A stretch of 56,957 nt of DNA from Clostridia bacterium (GCA_017938885.1 JAGBAS010000066.1:1-56957), one strand, 5' to 3'. Positions 23,672 to 35,024 are shown, counted from the stretch's first letter. The notes: generated by a model not told the origin, from the letters alone. Numbers and translations: made by a program.

Positions 23672-24241
23672 ATGTTTAAGATCATAATTGGGGTAGTATT
23701 TACTATTGCCATCGTTGTTGGTGCTTGCATATTGTGTGTAAGGCTTGAAAAGAAAGCATCGGAGGAGGCAGCACAAAAGAAGCAGATGGTAGAAAGAGAG
23801 CGATCAGCACGGGTAAAACGCATATTGAATAATCCCGCTTTTCAAAAAATGATGGATCACTGTGTGCGTATCTTTTTTGATGATTTGTTGTTTTGCGAAC
23901 AAAGAAGAGACAGTGTTTTTTGGGTTCGCATATATGTATACGGTAATAGAATTGAAGTACATCATTCATATAAAAATAGGGAAATTACATTCCGGCAATA
24001 TGATATGGAAAATATAAAAGAATTGGATATTCTATTTGCATTTATGGAGTCAGCAAAGCAATATTTGCCCCAAAAAATTATAACAGAATTAGAGAATCGA
24101 GGGTTCCATAACTGCACTTGTACTGTAACATGGGAAAGGAAAACAGAAAGAGACCTGGGCAACGATGATAAATGGCATGAGTATACTTTCAATAAGATCG
24201 ATGTTACATGCAAGTTTATTTATGAATTAAATCAATGGTAA
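23672..24241 (+). CDS. hypothetical single-pass membrane protein, AT-rich
   Basis: This 189-aa protein has one N-terminal membrane helix (about residues 2-23), a charged helical linker rich in Lys/Glu/Arg (about 26-55) and a soluble C-terminal domain rich in aromatic residues. I recognise no family. The base composition is clearly lower in GC than that of neighbouring genes, which suggests acquisition. TGGAGG at 23661-23666 fixes the ATG at 23672. It is paired divergently with a small XRE regulator and bracketed by two near-identical terminators. Toxin, immunity or defence roles are possible but unsupported by motifs. Confidence 0.65.
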   Translation: MFKIIIGVVFTIAIVVGACILCVRLEKKASEEAAQKKQMVERERSARVKRILNNPAFQKMMDHCVRIFFDDLLFCEQRRDSVFWVRIYVYGNRIEVHHSYKNREITFRQYDMENIKELDILFAFMESAKQYLPQKIITELENRGFHNCTCTVTWERKTERDLGNDDKWHEYTFNKIDVTCKFIYELNQW

Positions 24242-24262
24242 TAGAAATAGTGTTCATATACG

Positions 24263-24291
24263 AAAAGAGAGGCCGCAACGACCTCTCTTTT
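24263..24291. terminator. terminator after the AT-rich membrane protein (third of family)
   Basis: AAAAGAGAGG (24263-24272) and CCTCTCTTTT (24282-24291), almost identical to 23287-23315. Confidence 0.85.
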
Positions 24292-24317
24292 CCTTATGCG
24301 GTAAAGTGTTCCGAAGA

Positions 24318-26001
<1,684 letters not shown>

Positions 26002-26028
26002 TTACCTCCAAAAATGTGCTTTGCGGAA

Positions 26029-26316
26029 TCAGTCCACGACTGCGAGGATATCATCCTCGGAAAGAATGGTGTACTCGGTACCGTCCAGCTTGACGGCGGT
26101 GCCTGCGTACTTGCTGGCGATGACCTTATCGCCGACCTTGACGGTCATGGGGGCCAGCGCGCCGTTGTCGGTGACCTTACCGGGGCCGATGGCGATAACC
26201 TCGGCTACCTGGGGCTTCTCCTGGGCGGCGGCCGTCAGAAAGATGCCGCCCGAGGTCTTCTCCTCCGCCTCGACGAACTTGATGACGACACGGTTGGAAA
26301 GGGGATTGAGCTTCAT
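26029..26316 (-). CDS. groES: co-chaperonin GroES (10 kDa)
   Basis: GroES caps the GroEL chamber as a heptameric lid. The 95-aa protein shows the PLSNRVVIK start, the mobile loop [11 protein letters not shown] that contacts GroEL, and a [12 protein letters not shown] segment. The ATG at 26316 follows GGAGGCAATCAACT; the frame is open upstream but runs through the leader and CIRCE. It is first in the groES-groEL operon. Confidence 0.97.
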   Translation of the reverse strand: MKLNPLSNRVVIKFVEAEEKTSGGIFLTAAAQEKPQVAEVIAIGPGKVTDNGALAPMTVKVGDKVIASKYAGTAVKLDGTEYTILSEDDILAVVD

Positions 26317-26393
26317 AGTTGATTGCCTCCTATACTGTGCGAATGTCGCATTTTTTACATATTTTGCCCCCCTAACGGGGCTTTTGTCGGGTT

Positions 26394-26420
26394 TTAGCAC
26401 TCTTTTGTTTCGAGTGCCAA
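26394..26420 (-). promoter_or_regulatory. CIRCE operator (HrcA site) of groES-groEL
   Basis: TTAGCACTC-N9-GAGTGCCAA, one mismatch from the canonical inverted repeat. It lies downstream of the -10 in the transcribed leader, as in other Firmicutes. HrcA binding represses the operon until heat stress. Confidence 0.95.
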
Positions 26421-26431
26421 CCACATACCAT

Positions 26432-26459
26432 ATTGTACACCATTTCCCAAAAAAATCAA
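26432..26459 (-). promoter_or_regulatory. promoter of groES-groEL
   Basis: Minus-strand TTGATT, 16-bp spacer, TACAAT, immediately upstream of CIRCE. Confidence 0.75.
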
Positions 26460-26527
26460 GGGCTTTGGCCGATAATTCACAAAATATTAACAGACGAAAA
26501 AGTGGTTCATAATTCCTTTTTTCTATG

Positions 26528-26559
26528 AAAACTCCCCCCGAGCAAAGCCGAGGGGAGTG
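26528..26559 (-). terminator. intrinsic terminator of the glpK-lipase-GH operon
   Basis: On the minus strand CACTCCCCTCGG and CTCGGGGGGAGT pair around a short loop and run into TTTT. It lies 11 bp past the stop of the last gene. Confidence 0.8.
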
Positions 26560-26569
26560 CTATTCGGAA

Positions 26570-28990
26570 TCAGCTCAAAGCCCGATACAGGATACCCAGA
26601 TCGTTCTCATCCGTGATCTCGCTGTCGGCAATGACCACCAGGCCGTCGGGAGTCACGGTGATGGCCTTGCCCGCGCTCTTCACGAGGTCGGTGGCCTTGA
26701 CGTAGGGAATACCGTAGTGGTCGTAGGCGGTCTCACCCGAAGCGTCGATGTCCAAAGCCGATTTCAGAAAGTCTACGGGGAGCCAGATGTCGCCGCCCGA
26801 GGCCAGGAGCACGCCGTTTGTGTTGTCCTCCACCAGTCTGACCTGCTTCCCTCCCACGAAGGCGTTGTAGGAACGGGATTTGAGAACCACCATGGAAGAC
26901 AGATCGCCTTTCAGCTCAGTGGGGTACTTGACTGCCTGCTCGGTAAGGGTATAGCGATAGGTATACCGTCCGTTGGGAGCGGCATCTCCCTGATCCAAAA
27001 ACTCCATGATCTGACCCGTGGGGGTAGAGTTGTCCGCCCACTTGAAGTCCAGAGTATCGGAAAAGCCGATCATGGCCTTGGGGAGCTTGACCTGCATGAC
27101 GTTGCCGTCGCGGGTATATGTTGCCGCTCCAACGGTTTCGAACGCCCAAGTATCCACACCCGTAAACTTCTCCACAAGAACGGCGTTATCGGTGCGATTG
27201 CGGTTGATGAGGTAATCGAAGCCATACCAGCCCGTGGAGTCGTCGCAGTCGGCATTGATGAACAGGTTCATCCAGTTGCTTCCTTCGGGGTCGGTGATGG
27301 TATCGGCGCATTCGACGTAGAAGTAGAGGTGATCGGTGTCGCTCGATACCTTTGCGGTGACGATGTCGTTTCGTCCGCTGTTGTTCATGTAAAAGCCATA
27401 CTCATTACCACCCACGTGGCCGGGGGAGAGGCGGTGGGTCACGTCGCCCTCGTAGTCGCGGTACTCGGGACCGACGGCGTACCATTGACCCACAGAGCCC
27501 TCGATATCGATGGCCCACTGACCGAAGGCGGTCTCAATGCTGCGGGAGCCCTTGTATTCGCGGACACGCTCGGCCATCTGGTAGAGATAATTGTCGCCAA
27601 ATCCGCCCTTCATGGGCTCGATATCACGGGAATACTCGGGGTTGAAGGAATCCACGAAGTAGGTCGTCTCGCGGTCGCCGGGGGTAGCCGAGACGGTATA
27701 CTGCCCTGCGATGACCTGACCGCCGGCACCCGCGCCTGCGCCCACGTTGTCCCAACGGCCCGTGATCCACTCGTTCCAGCCCGTAATCATGATGAGGGGC
27801 GGGTCACGGTCGATGGCTTTATCGAAATGCTGGCCAAACATAAGGCCCTTGGAGGTATATTCCTCCATGAGAGGAAATCCAAAATCCCAAGGAGTCCCTC
27901 TCTCCAGGCGGGGCATACTGTTTCGGTAGAGGCTACGGCCAACCGTTGCGCCCGAGCCGCACATGACGACGGTCTGCTCCAGATCGTCACGGCTGTCTCC
28001 GTAGCCGGGAAGCTGAGGCCAAGAGGCGTTCCAGGGCCAGCATTTGATGCCCTTGCGGTCACCGTACCAGTTGGTCACGCCAACCGCCCAGGAATAACGC
28101 AGGGTAAAGAAATCTCTGGCTTCATCCGACATGGGAAAATCGCCCGTGACCAGTACCAGGGGCTTGCCCTCCCAGTAGTACCAGAGATCCTCGTAGAGTC
28201 CCTTCTTGTATATGGTGTTGTACAGCTCGGCAAACTCCGCCTCGTAGCTGCCCACCATGAAGCAGATCTTAGGCACCTCATAGCCCTCCTGTCTGACCTC
28301 CTCCCAAACCTTCAAAAGGGCCATGTGAGAGACGGTATGGAGGTTATTGTTGGTGGTATCGAAGAAAACGAAGTCCACACCCGCCTCGGCCAGCATATAA
28401 GCGTGCTTGCGAAGGACCCATTCGTCGTTGGAGGAATAGTAGCCGAAGTAGGGCTCCGCCCAGTAGTGGGGGTGGCCCTCGCCGCCCTCCATCATGCAGT
28501 CCCAGAGGGCTTCCTCGCCACCCTCCAGCCAAGCGGCGTAGTGATCCGAGGGGGAGATGGGTGAGACGCTGTCCTGGTCGCGGTCACGCCACAGGAAGTA
28601 GAAGATGCCCACCTGGCGGTTGGTGGGGGCACGGGTATCCGCAGCGGAGGGCATGGAGCGGTCGGCACCGTCGGTGCCCGTCCAGGTATCCGCCCAGACG
28701 TCGCGGGTGGCAGGGAGGATGCCGTTGTTATCCGTGCTGTCCACGGCGTAGGTGTAGTCGGGGATCACCAGATCGGTGGTGGTGGTGTAGTTCCCTGTTT
28801 TGGGGATATCGGAGGGGCTTTGCACCGTGGGGGCGTCGGTCTCCCCCTCGGTGTCGGCGGGGGTGTCCACGGTGGTATCCTCGGTATCGTCGGGCGTCCC
28901 CGCAGGGGTACAGGCGGCGAGGACCGAGAGGAGCATCAGGAGCGCGAGAGTCAGAGAGCCGAAGCGGCGGAGTCTGTTATGGTTCTTCAT
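26570..28990 (-). CDS. GH99-like lipoprotein with C-terminal beta modules
   Basis: This 806-aa secreted lipoprotein has the lipobox LAAC at C27, then a Thr/Asp-rich linker (about 28-65). A GH71/GH99-type barrel (about 125-490) shows GIFYFLWR, FFDTTNNN, ICFMVGSYEAE and ITGWNEW, resembling endo-mannanase-like GH99 proteins. A CBM9-like carbohydrate-binding domain (about 500-700) and a terminal domain similar to copper-amine-oxidase N-terminal 'stalk' domains (about 715-806) follow. It probably acts on extracellular glycans at the cell surface. It is last in the operon, 30 bp after the modular surface protein. Family assignment is by motif recall, and the substrate is unknown. Confidence 0.68.
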   Translation of the reverse strand: MKNHNRLRRFGSLTLALLMLLSVLAACTPAGTPDDTEDTTVDTPADTEGETDAPTVQSPSDIPKTGNYTTTTDLVIPDYTYAVDSTDNNGILPATRDVWADTWTGTDGADRSMPSAADTRAPTNRQVGIFYFLWRDRDQDSVSPISPSDHYAAWLEGGEEALWDCMMEGGEGHPHYWAEPYFGYYSSNDEWVLRKHAYMLAEAGVDFVFFDTTNNNLHTVSHMALLKVWEEVRQEGYEVPKICFMVGSYEAEFAELYNTIYKKGLYEDLWYYWEGKPLVLVTGDFPMSDEARDFFTLRYSWAVGVTNWYGDRKGIKCWPWNASWPQLPGYGDSRDDLEQTVVMCGSGATVGRSLYRNSMPRLERGTPWDFGFPLMEEYTSKGLMFGQHFDKAIDRDPPLIMITGWNEWITGRWDNVGAGAGAGGQVIAGQYTVSATPGDRETTYFVDSFNPEYSRDIEPMKGGFGDNYLYQMAERVREYKGSRSIETAFGQWAIDIEGSVGQWYAVGPEYRDYEGDVTHRLSPGHVGGNEYGFYMNNSGRNDIVTAKVSSDTDHLYFYVECADTITDPEGSNWMNLFINADCDDSTGWYGFDYLINRNRTDNAVLVEKFTGVDTWAFETVGAATYTRDGNVMQVKLPKAMIGFSDTLDFKWADNSTPTGQIMEFLDQGDAAPNGRYTYRYTLTEQAVKYPTELKGDLSSMVVLKSRSYNAFVGGKQVRLVEDNTNGVLLASGGDIWLPVDFLKSALDIDASGETAYDHYGIPYVKATDLVKSAGKAITVTPDGLVVIADSEITDENDLGILYRALS

Positions 28991-29020
28991 GTACAGTTCC
29001 TTCCTTTCGTAGAGTGCCGC

Positions 29021-32000
29021 TTACAGGCGGTCGCGCTTCTTGCCAAAGGTCACAGCGACGGCAAGAAGGATGAGGGTGATGAGCCCCATGGACAGAGACG
29101 AGCGGCATCCCTTTTTGGCAGGCTCGGTCGTGTCGGCGGGGTCATCGGTCACGGCGGGGACGCCCGTCTCCGGGTCATCGACACCGTCCTCCGAGGGGAG
29201 GGGCGGGACGTCGGGGACGTCGCTCTCGGCGGCGGGGGTGTAGACCGCGTTGATCGTGATATCGGCGTTTTGCAGGGTGTAGGGCTCCCACGCGCCGATC
29301 ATGCCGGGGAGGATGGGGACCACGGGCTCCTCCAGGGTGGTGTCACCCTCGCGGAACTCCACCCTGTAGAGGGGCTTGCCCTCCACCACAAAGGTGGCGG
29401 TGTAGGTGGCTCGCTCGGTGGGGAGGGTGTGGAGGTAGACCGAGGCCTCGTCGACGGTCTCGAAGAAGGCGATATACTCCACATCCAGGGTGGCGGTACT
29501 GCCCAGGCTGCTTTCGGAATGGAGGAAGTCGAAGCGGAGGTAGTTGACCTTGTCGGTATCGGCGTCGTAGTCGGCGGCCTTACGGAGGTCGATGATGGCG
29601 GTATGCCACTCGCCGTCGGATATATACTTGTAGGTCACACGGTCGGAGCGGCCGTTGGGATTGGTTTGCACCGAGCCCACAAAGATCTCACCGCCTACGT
29701 TGCGGGTAGTGGTGCGGTAGCGGATCGCCATGAAGGGGGCGATCTCGGTAGACTCGCGGTAGAGGTAGAAGGAGGGATCGCTTCCCTTAGCGGTGTAGGT
29801 GATGAAGCCCTGCCCGTAGCTGTAGGCAGCCTCCTGCATCTGGGTACCGCCCGTTACGTTGAGGCTTTCACCCTCCATAAGGATAACGGGCTTGACCGTA
29901 GCGGGATCGAGGGGACGGAGGGGGGGCTTGACCACGGTCTTGCCGTCCTCCTCTGTATACTCGGTGGCGGCGTACTCCTGCGCGGCCTTGGCGTTTGCGA
30001 AGAACTTGATATAGGCCACGTCGATGGTCTCCCCTGCGCCCTCGGGCTTCTCCAAGGGGTCGAAGCGGAGATTTTGCAGGGTCACACCGTAGACGTTACC
30101 CCAGACAGCAGAGGCGTCGATCACGGCGATCTGCCACTCTCCGTCGGCCTTCCAGTCCCAGATCACGTTGCTCTTCTCATAGGGCTGGCCCCACTTGACG
30201 CCGTCGGAGCGCTCCACGAAGAGCTCGCCGCTCTTGGCGGTGGACTCGGTGCGGTACTTGATGACGATGTGATCCATGAGGTTGGAGGTCACGGTGGGTT
30301 GGATCCCGAAGGAGAAGAAGGGGTCGTTCTGCTGGGCTTGGATATGGAGATAGCCCCGGTCGCAGAGGTCGGTAACGCTGACCCCCGAGAGATTGGCCAG
30401 GCCAAAGGTCTCGGTGACGCTGTCGTAGTGCTTGGTGAAGTCGTATTTGAAGGTGACCTCCGAGCCGTACTCGGTGCCCACGTCCACCAGGCCCTCGCCG
30501 GCGGTGAGGTAGCCCGCTACCAGCTGGGCATCATTGACGGCACCGTTGCGGAAGGAGACCGTCCCCTCGGTGGCCTTGCCGCCGGCGGTATTGAAGCCGG
30601 TATAGGCCTTGTCCCCGGGGGTGGTCATCTTGACCTCGAAGCAGTATTCCCCCGCTGGTAGCTCGTCCAAGGTAATGACCAGATCCTCGCCGTCCTTGAG
30701 GTTCTTGAGGTCTTGGGTGTAGAGGGGCTCGCCCGATACGGTGGTCTTGTAGTCCTTGCTCCATTTGAAGAGCTTGAAGTAGCCGCTGTTGTTGTTCGGG
30801 TCCGCTCCCCAGGTGGCGTGACCGGGGATGATGATGCCGCGCACGGGGCTCACGGCGGTGAACTTCTGCCCCATGGACTGGCCGCCGCTACAGAAGGGGG
30901 AGCCCAGGGTGGGGTCGGTGACGTTGTAGACGGGGACGTTGGTGGCGCCCAAGACGTACTGATGGTCGGTGAGGGTACCGGGATAGACGTACTTATGGGT
31001 ATACTCGGCCTTGGCAAAGAAGCCGATGTAGGCGAGATCCACCCAGCCCTCGGGGAGGGTCAGAGTCAAGCTATCTATGGGGGCATCAACCGATGCGATG
31101 GGAAGCTCCACCGTAACGAGGTGCCAGTAGCCGTCGGAGGGAATGGATATGCTTCCCTCGGCGGCGGTCTCGCCCTGCTTAGCGGTGATGGCGATCCCCT
31201 CGGTGACGGCGGGCGTCTCGGTACGGGCGGCCAAAGTCAGATAGCGGAAAGCAGGATCAACGGTAAGACCGCTGAGTGTGACGGCGGCGGCCGTATCGGC
31301 AGACAGGCGGGTGAAGTCTGCCTCGGTATAGACCGTGACAGCCTCCCCGACAGTCATGCCCGGGACGCGGGAGCCTGCACCCAAGTCGATGATCTCGGAA
31401 CCATCGGCCACCAGGAGAGCTTCATCCTCCTTGATGGCGACCTCACGGTCGGCGGCGTAGGACTGGGCGTAGAGCTTGTCTCCGAAGAACTTGATGGAGG
31501 CCACGTCGATGGAGTCCCCCGCCTTGGCCCCCGAGATCAGGGGATCGAAGCGGAAGGCATAGAGCTCGTCGTTGGGGTCGTTTCCCCAGACGTTTGAAGC
31601 ATCCACCACAACCGTGTGCCACTCACCGTCGGGGATATAATCCCAGGTGACGTAGGCGTTGGGATCCCCCCAATGGGCACCGCTTCGGCGGTTGGTGAAG
31701 AACTCGCCCGCGCCGATGGCCGCGTCGGTGCGGTACTCGATGACGGCGTAGGCCAGCTCCGAGGTCTTGGGAGTGGGCTGGTAGTTGTCGGCGAAGCGGA
31801 AGTAGGGGTCGTCACCCTCGGCGGTGAAGGTGACGTAGCCCTGCTTGTTCTCGATCTTGATCTGGTTCTTCTGGTTCACGTCCGCGCCGTCGGTCAAACC
31901 CTTGGAAAAGTCGTAGACGAAGGTGACCTTGGAGGAGGCGGACTTGTTCTCCATGTCGCAGACCGTGATGTTACAGGCGAAGGGGCTTGCGGGGTTGCCG

Positions 32001-32542
32001 CCCAGATAGGCCTGCATATCGGTGACCACGCCGTCAATGGGGTCAATGAGACCGCCCTCGGCGTTCCAGGGGGTGTAGGCGGTTCCCTCCAGGCAGATGA
32101 CTTCAAAGTAGAGAGGGCCTGTGGCCTTGTAGTCGGCGGGGATCTCCAGTGTAAGATCCGAATGATCGGTGTGGTTGATGATATCCCGCGCCGCGATGGG
32201 CCGCGCCGCGATGGGCCCCGCCGCCACGGTAGAATTACGGTCGCCCTTCCACTCATAGAGCTTGAAAGTACCCAAATTCGTATTATTTGAGTAGGTAGCG
32301 AAATCAGGGATGGTGATCTCCAGGAGCCGCACCTCGGGGTCCAGGGTGAAGGCGTAGCCCACGGGGTTATTCAACCCGCTCATGTAGGGGGTGCCGCCCA
32401 CGCCGTTTCGGGCGAATTCGATCTCGCGGATCCCGCTTAGGTCCTCCTCGGCGGCGGCGGTGAGGGTCAGGCATGAGAAAAGACCCGTCAGAGTGGACAG
32501 GAGAAAGAGGGCGGTGAGGGCCAGGGATAGTAGCTTTTTCAT
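29021..32542 (-). CDS. modular cell-surface protein with repeated beta-sandwich domains and C-terminal anchor
   Basis: This 1,173-aa protein has a signal peptide (about 1-31). Two paralogous modules with FKLYEWKG/FKLFKWSK cores (about 40-165 and 520-660) alternate with three copies of another beta-sandwich. The second type is marked by YDFSK/YDFTK, (I/V)xYRT and DGEWHT/QxxV(I)DAS...LRFD. An InlB-B-like repeat follows near 1065-1120. The C-terminus is Lys-Lys-Gly-Cys, a hydrophobic helix and KKRD, a putative sorting/anchor signal. No catalytic motif is seen; ligand or glycan binding is inferred. Upstream in-frame starts exist, but CAAAGGAG supports 32542. A 14-bp DNA unit is duplicated near 32190-32217. 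Confidence 0.7.
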   Translation of the reverse strand: MKKLLSLALTALFLLSTLTGLFSCLTLTAAAEEDLSGIREIEFARNGVGGTPYMSGLNNPVGYAFTLDPEVRLLEITIPDFATYSNNTNLGTFKLYEWKGDRNSTVAAGPIAARPIAARDIINHTDHSDLTLEIPADYKATGPLYFEVICLEGTAYTPWNAEGGLIDPIDGVVTDMQAYLGGNPASPFACNITVCDMENKSASSKVTFVYDFSKGLTDGADVNQKNQIKIENKQGYVTFTAEGDDPYFRFADNYQPTPKTSELAYAVIEYRTDAAIGAGEFFTNRRSGAHWGDPNAYVTWDYIPDGEWHTVVVDASNVWGNDPNDELYAFRFDPLISGAKAGDSIDVASIKFFGDKLYAQSYAADREVAIKEDEALLVADGSEIIDLGAGSRVPGMTVGEAVTVYTEADFTRLSADTAAAVTLSGLTVDPAFRYLTLAARTETPAVTEGIAITAKQGETAAEGSISIPSDGYWHLVTVELPIASVDAPIDSLTLTLPEGWVDLAYIGFFAKAEYTHKYVYPGTLTDHQYVLGATNVPVYNVTDPTLGSPFCSGGQSMGQKFTAVSPVRGIIIPGHATWGADPNNNSGYFKLFKWSKDYKTTVSGEPLYTQDLKNLKDGEDLVITLDELPAGEYCFEVKMTTPGDKAYTGFNTAGGKATEGTVSFRNGAVNDAQLVAGYLTAGEGLVDVGTEYGSEVTFKYDFTKHYDSVTETFGLANLSGVSVTDLCDRGYLHIQAQQNDPFFSFGIQPTVTSNLMDHIVIKYRTESTAKSGELFVERSDGVKWGQPYEKSNVIWDWKADGEWQIAVIDASAVWGNVYGVTLQNLRFDPLEKPEGAGETIDVAYIKFFANAKAAQEYAATEYTEEDGKTVVKPPLRPLDPATVKPVILMEGESLNVTGGTQMQEAAYSYGQGFITYTAKGSDPSFYLYRESTEIAPFMAIRYRTTTRNVGGEIFVGSVQTNPNGRSDRVTYKYISDGEWHTAIIDLRKAADYDADTDKVNYLRFDFLHSESSLGSTATLDVEYIAFFETVDEASVYLHTLPTERATYTATFVVEGKPLYRVEFREGDTTLEEPVVPILPGMIGAWEPYTLQNADITINAVYTPAAESDVPDVPPLPSEDGVDDPETGVPAVTDDPADTTEPAKKGCRSSLSMGLITLILLAVAVTFGKKRDRL

Positions 32543-32571
32543 GGGGTGATCTCCTTTGAATGGGTAACGTC

Positions 32572-33486
32572 TCAACTCAAAAAGTCCAGGATATCCGCCA
32601 CCACGCGGTCGTGGCTGGCGTCGTTGAGGATCTCGTGGCGGTAGCCGTCGTAGAGGCGGCAAGTGACGGGGTGGCCTGCCTTTTGGAGTTTGGCACAAAC
32701 CGTCTCCACGCCCTTACCGAAGTCTCCCACGGGGTCGTCGCGGCCCGATACCAGCAGGATGGGCAGGCCTTCAGAGAGGGACTTGAACCAGGCGCTTCGG
32801 TTGGAATTCTTGGTGAGACGGATGAGGTCGCCCATGGCGGACACGGTAAATTTATAGTTACAGAAAGGATCGTTTGCGTACTTCTCCCGCACGCCGCCGT
32901 CCTTAGTGAGCCAGGCGCGAGGGTCGCTGTCGCCGTCGTCGAACTTTTTATTGTAGCCTCCGAAGGCCATCTTGTCGATGAAAGGGGAGATGTGGCGGGG
33001 GCCCTTGCAGGCCTTGATGATGCCGATGAGGGCCAGCCCCACCCCCGCGATGGGGTTGGGGCCGCCCGTGCCCATGATGATGAGCTTATGGGGCTTCACG
33101 TACTTCTCGGCGGCCAGGCGGGCGATGAAAGAGCCCATGCTGTGGCCCATGAGGATGTAGGGGAGGTTCCCTCCGTACTCGGCGCGGACGGCATCCGAAA
33201 AGGCTTTGACATCGCGAAGCAGGAGATCGTGGCCTCCCGTTTCAGCGATGAAGCCCAGCTCGGAGAGGGCGTTTGCGGTGTTTCCATGACCTAAATGGTC
33301 ATAACCGCAGACGAGATAGCCCGCCTCAGCCATCTCCCGCATGAATACGTCGTAGCGGGCGATGTGCTCGGTCATGCCGTGAAGGACGTGGAGGATACCG
33401 ACGGGGGCTCTGTCGGGTATGTAGACCTTCCCCGCAAGATGATGTATTCCGTCGGATGATGGAACGCTGTAATCACGAATCTGCAT
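32572..33486 (-). CDS. alpha/beta hydrolase, monoacylglycerol-lipase/lysophospholipase-like
   Basis: This 304-aa cytoplasmic-type serine hydrolase shows the nucleophile elbow GHSMG (Ser116) and oxyanion HGMTEH (about 36-41). The YDHLGHG motif (about 62-68) is typical of monoglyceride lipases. The acid is in SGRDDPVG and the catalytic His in YDGYRHEI near the C-terminus. It probably releases glycerol or glycerophosphodiesters from lipids. It overlaps the glpK 3' end by 14 bp and is 29 bp from the surface-protein gene. Coupling of a lipid esterase to glycerol kinase suggests that glycerol is its product. Confidence 0.85.
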   Translation of the reverse strand: MQIRDYSVPSSDGIHHLAGKVYIPDRAPVGILHVLHGMTEHIARYDVFMREMAEAGYLVCGYDHLGHGNTANALSELGFIAETGGHDLLLRDVKAFSDAVRAEYGGNLPYILMGHSMGSFIARLAAEKYVKPHKLIIMGTGGPNPIAGVGLALIGIIKACKGPRHISPFIDKMAFGGYNKKFDDGDSDPRAWLTKDGGVREKYANDPFCNYKFTVSAMGDLIRLTKNSNRSAWFKSLSEGLPILLVSGRDDPVGDFGKGVETVCAKLQKAGHPVTCRLYDGYRHEILNDASHDRVVADILDFLS

Positions 33487-34990
33487 ACGAACCTCCTGAA
33501 AAAGCGCGGCAGGCGGCGACGGCTCTGTGCCAGCCATCCAGCAGACGGGCACGGTCATCCTCGCTCATAGTGGGTGTATAGGTCGTACCACCCTCACCGC
33601 CGCAGAGAGTCTCAGCGGGGGTCTTGAAGAATCCTACGGCCAATCCTGCCAGCGCGGCGGCCCCCCAGGCGGTGGCTTCGGCGGTGGCCGGACGGCGGAC
33701 GGAAAGGCTTGATATATCGCTCTGGAACTGCATGAGGAGCTTGTTATTGGAAGCACCGCCATCAGCCTTCAGGGAGGTGATAGTACCCACCCCCGAGACC
33801 TTCATATCAGCCTGCATAGCGGAAATGACGTCCTCGGTCTGGTAAGCGATGGACTCCAGGGCGGCGCGAATGATGTGATCCCGTCCGCTCCCTCGCGTAA
33901 GACCCAGGATACTCCCCCGGGCGTTCATGTCCCAGTAGGGTGCGCCCAGACCCGTGAAGGCGGGGACGACGTAGACACCTCCGCTATCCTCCACCTTAGA
34001 AGCGAAATACTCGCTGTCGCGGGAATCGTTGATGAGCTTCATTTCGTCGCGGAGCCATTGCACGACAGCACCGCCCACGAATACGCTTCCCTCCAGGGCG
34101 TATTGCAAAGCCTCGCCCTTACGGGTAGCCGCCACCGTTGTCAGCAGGTCGTAGGCACTCATGACGGGTTCGCCGCCCGTGTGGGTCAGAAGGAAGCAGC
34201 CCGTACCGTAGGTGTTCTTGGCCTGGCCGCGCGCCAAACAGCCCTGACCGTACAGAGCCGCCTGCTGATCGCCCGCGATCCCCGCAATGGGAATTTCGGC
34301 TCCCATGATATTGGCATAGCCATAGACCTCGGAGGAGGACTTGATCTCGGGAAGCATGGCGCGGGGAATATCCAGAAGGGCAAGCATTTCCTCGTCCCAT
34401 TCTCCGGTTCGGAGGTTCATGAGCATGGTGCGGGAGGCGTTGGTGACGTCGGTGGCGTGAATTTCACCACCCGTCAGCTTCCAGGTGATCCAGGTATCCA
34501 CGGTGCCGAACAACAGGTCTCCCGCCTCGGCTTTTGCGCGAACTCCGTCGATATTGTCCAGGATCCATCTGAGCTTAGTACCACTGAAGTAGGGGTCAAG
34601 GCGCAGACCCGTGCGCTCTCGGATAAGGTCGGCATATCCGTCCCGCTCCAGAGCGGCACAGAGGTCAGCGGTACGGCGGCATTGCCAGACGATGGCATTG
34701 CAGACGGGCTTACCCGTGTGCTGATTCCAGACCACCACCGTCTCCCGCTGATTGGTCAGACCGATGGCGGCGATCTCGTGAGGGTCAATGCCGCTCCCCG
34801 CCACGCACTCGGTCATAGCGGCGTACTGGGCGGCGTAAATGGCCATAGGGTCCTGCTCCACCCAGCCCGCTTGGGGGTAGATCTGAGGGAACTCATGCTG
34901 GGCCATGGCGACGATGCGGCCGTTTCGGTCAAAAAGGATGGCTCTGGCCGAGGTGGTTCCCTCGTCCAGGGCGAGAATGTATTTCTTCAC
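33473..34990 (-). CDS. glpK: glycerol kinase
   Basis: GlpK phosphorylates glycerol with ATP to glycerol-3-phosphate. The 505-aa FGGY-family protein shows the N-terminal phosphate-binding [13 protein letters not shown], the WVEQDP segment, [13 protein letters not shown], and [13 protein letters not shown] near the C-terminal FGGY signature. The start is GTG at 34990, preceded by GAAAGGAGG; the open frame extends to 35146 through the promoter but is not coding there. It is first in a four-gene operon with a lipase-like hydrolase and two surface proteins. No glpF or glpD homologue is nearby. Confidence 0.94.
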   Translation of the reverse strand: MKKYILALDEGTTSARAILFDRNGRIVAMAQHEFPQIYPQAGWVEQDPMAIYAAQYAAMTECVAGSGIDPHEIAAIGLTNQRETVVVWNQHTGKPVCNAIVWQCRRTADLCAALERDGYADLIRERTGLRLDPYFSGTKLRWILDNIDGVRAKAEAGDLLFGTVDTWITWKLTGGEIHATDVTNASRTMLMNLRTGEWDEEMLALLDIPRAMLPEIKSSSEVYGYANIMGAEIPIAGIAGDQQAALYGQGCLARGQAKNTYGTGCFLLTHTGGEPVMSAYDLLTTVAATRKGEALQYALEGSVFVGGAVVQWLRDEMKLINDSRDSEYFASKVEDSGGVYVVPAFTGLGAPYWDMNARGSILGLTRGSGRDHIIRAALESIAYQTEDVISAMQADMKVSGVGTITSLKADGGASNNKLLMQFQSDISSLSVRRPATAEATAWGAAALAGLAVGFFKTPAETLCGGEGGTTYTPTMSEDDRARLLDGWHRAVAACRAFSGGSYADS

Positions 34991-35024
34991 GGTAGGCCTC
35001 CTTTCGGGATGGTCGTTTTTATAT

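Noticed and set aside
28820-30661. About 610-codon open frame opposite the surface protein genes
   Set aside because: It covers the junction of two real minus-strand genes and is low-complexity.
32543-32698. N-terminal extension of the modular surface protein
   Set aside because: The extension is Pro/Arg-rich, precedes an excellent signal peptide, and overlaps the ribosome binding site used by the ATG at 32542.
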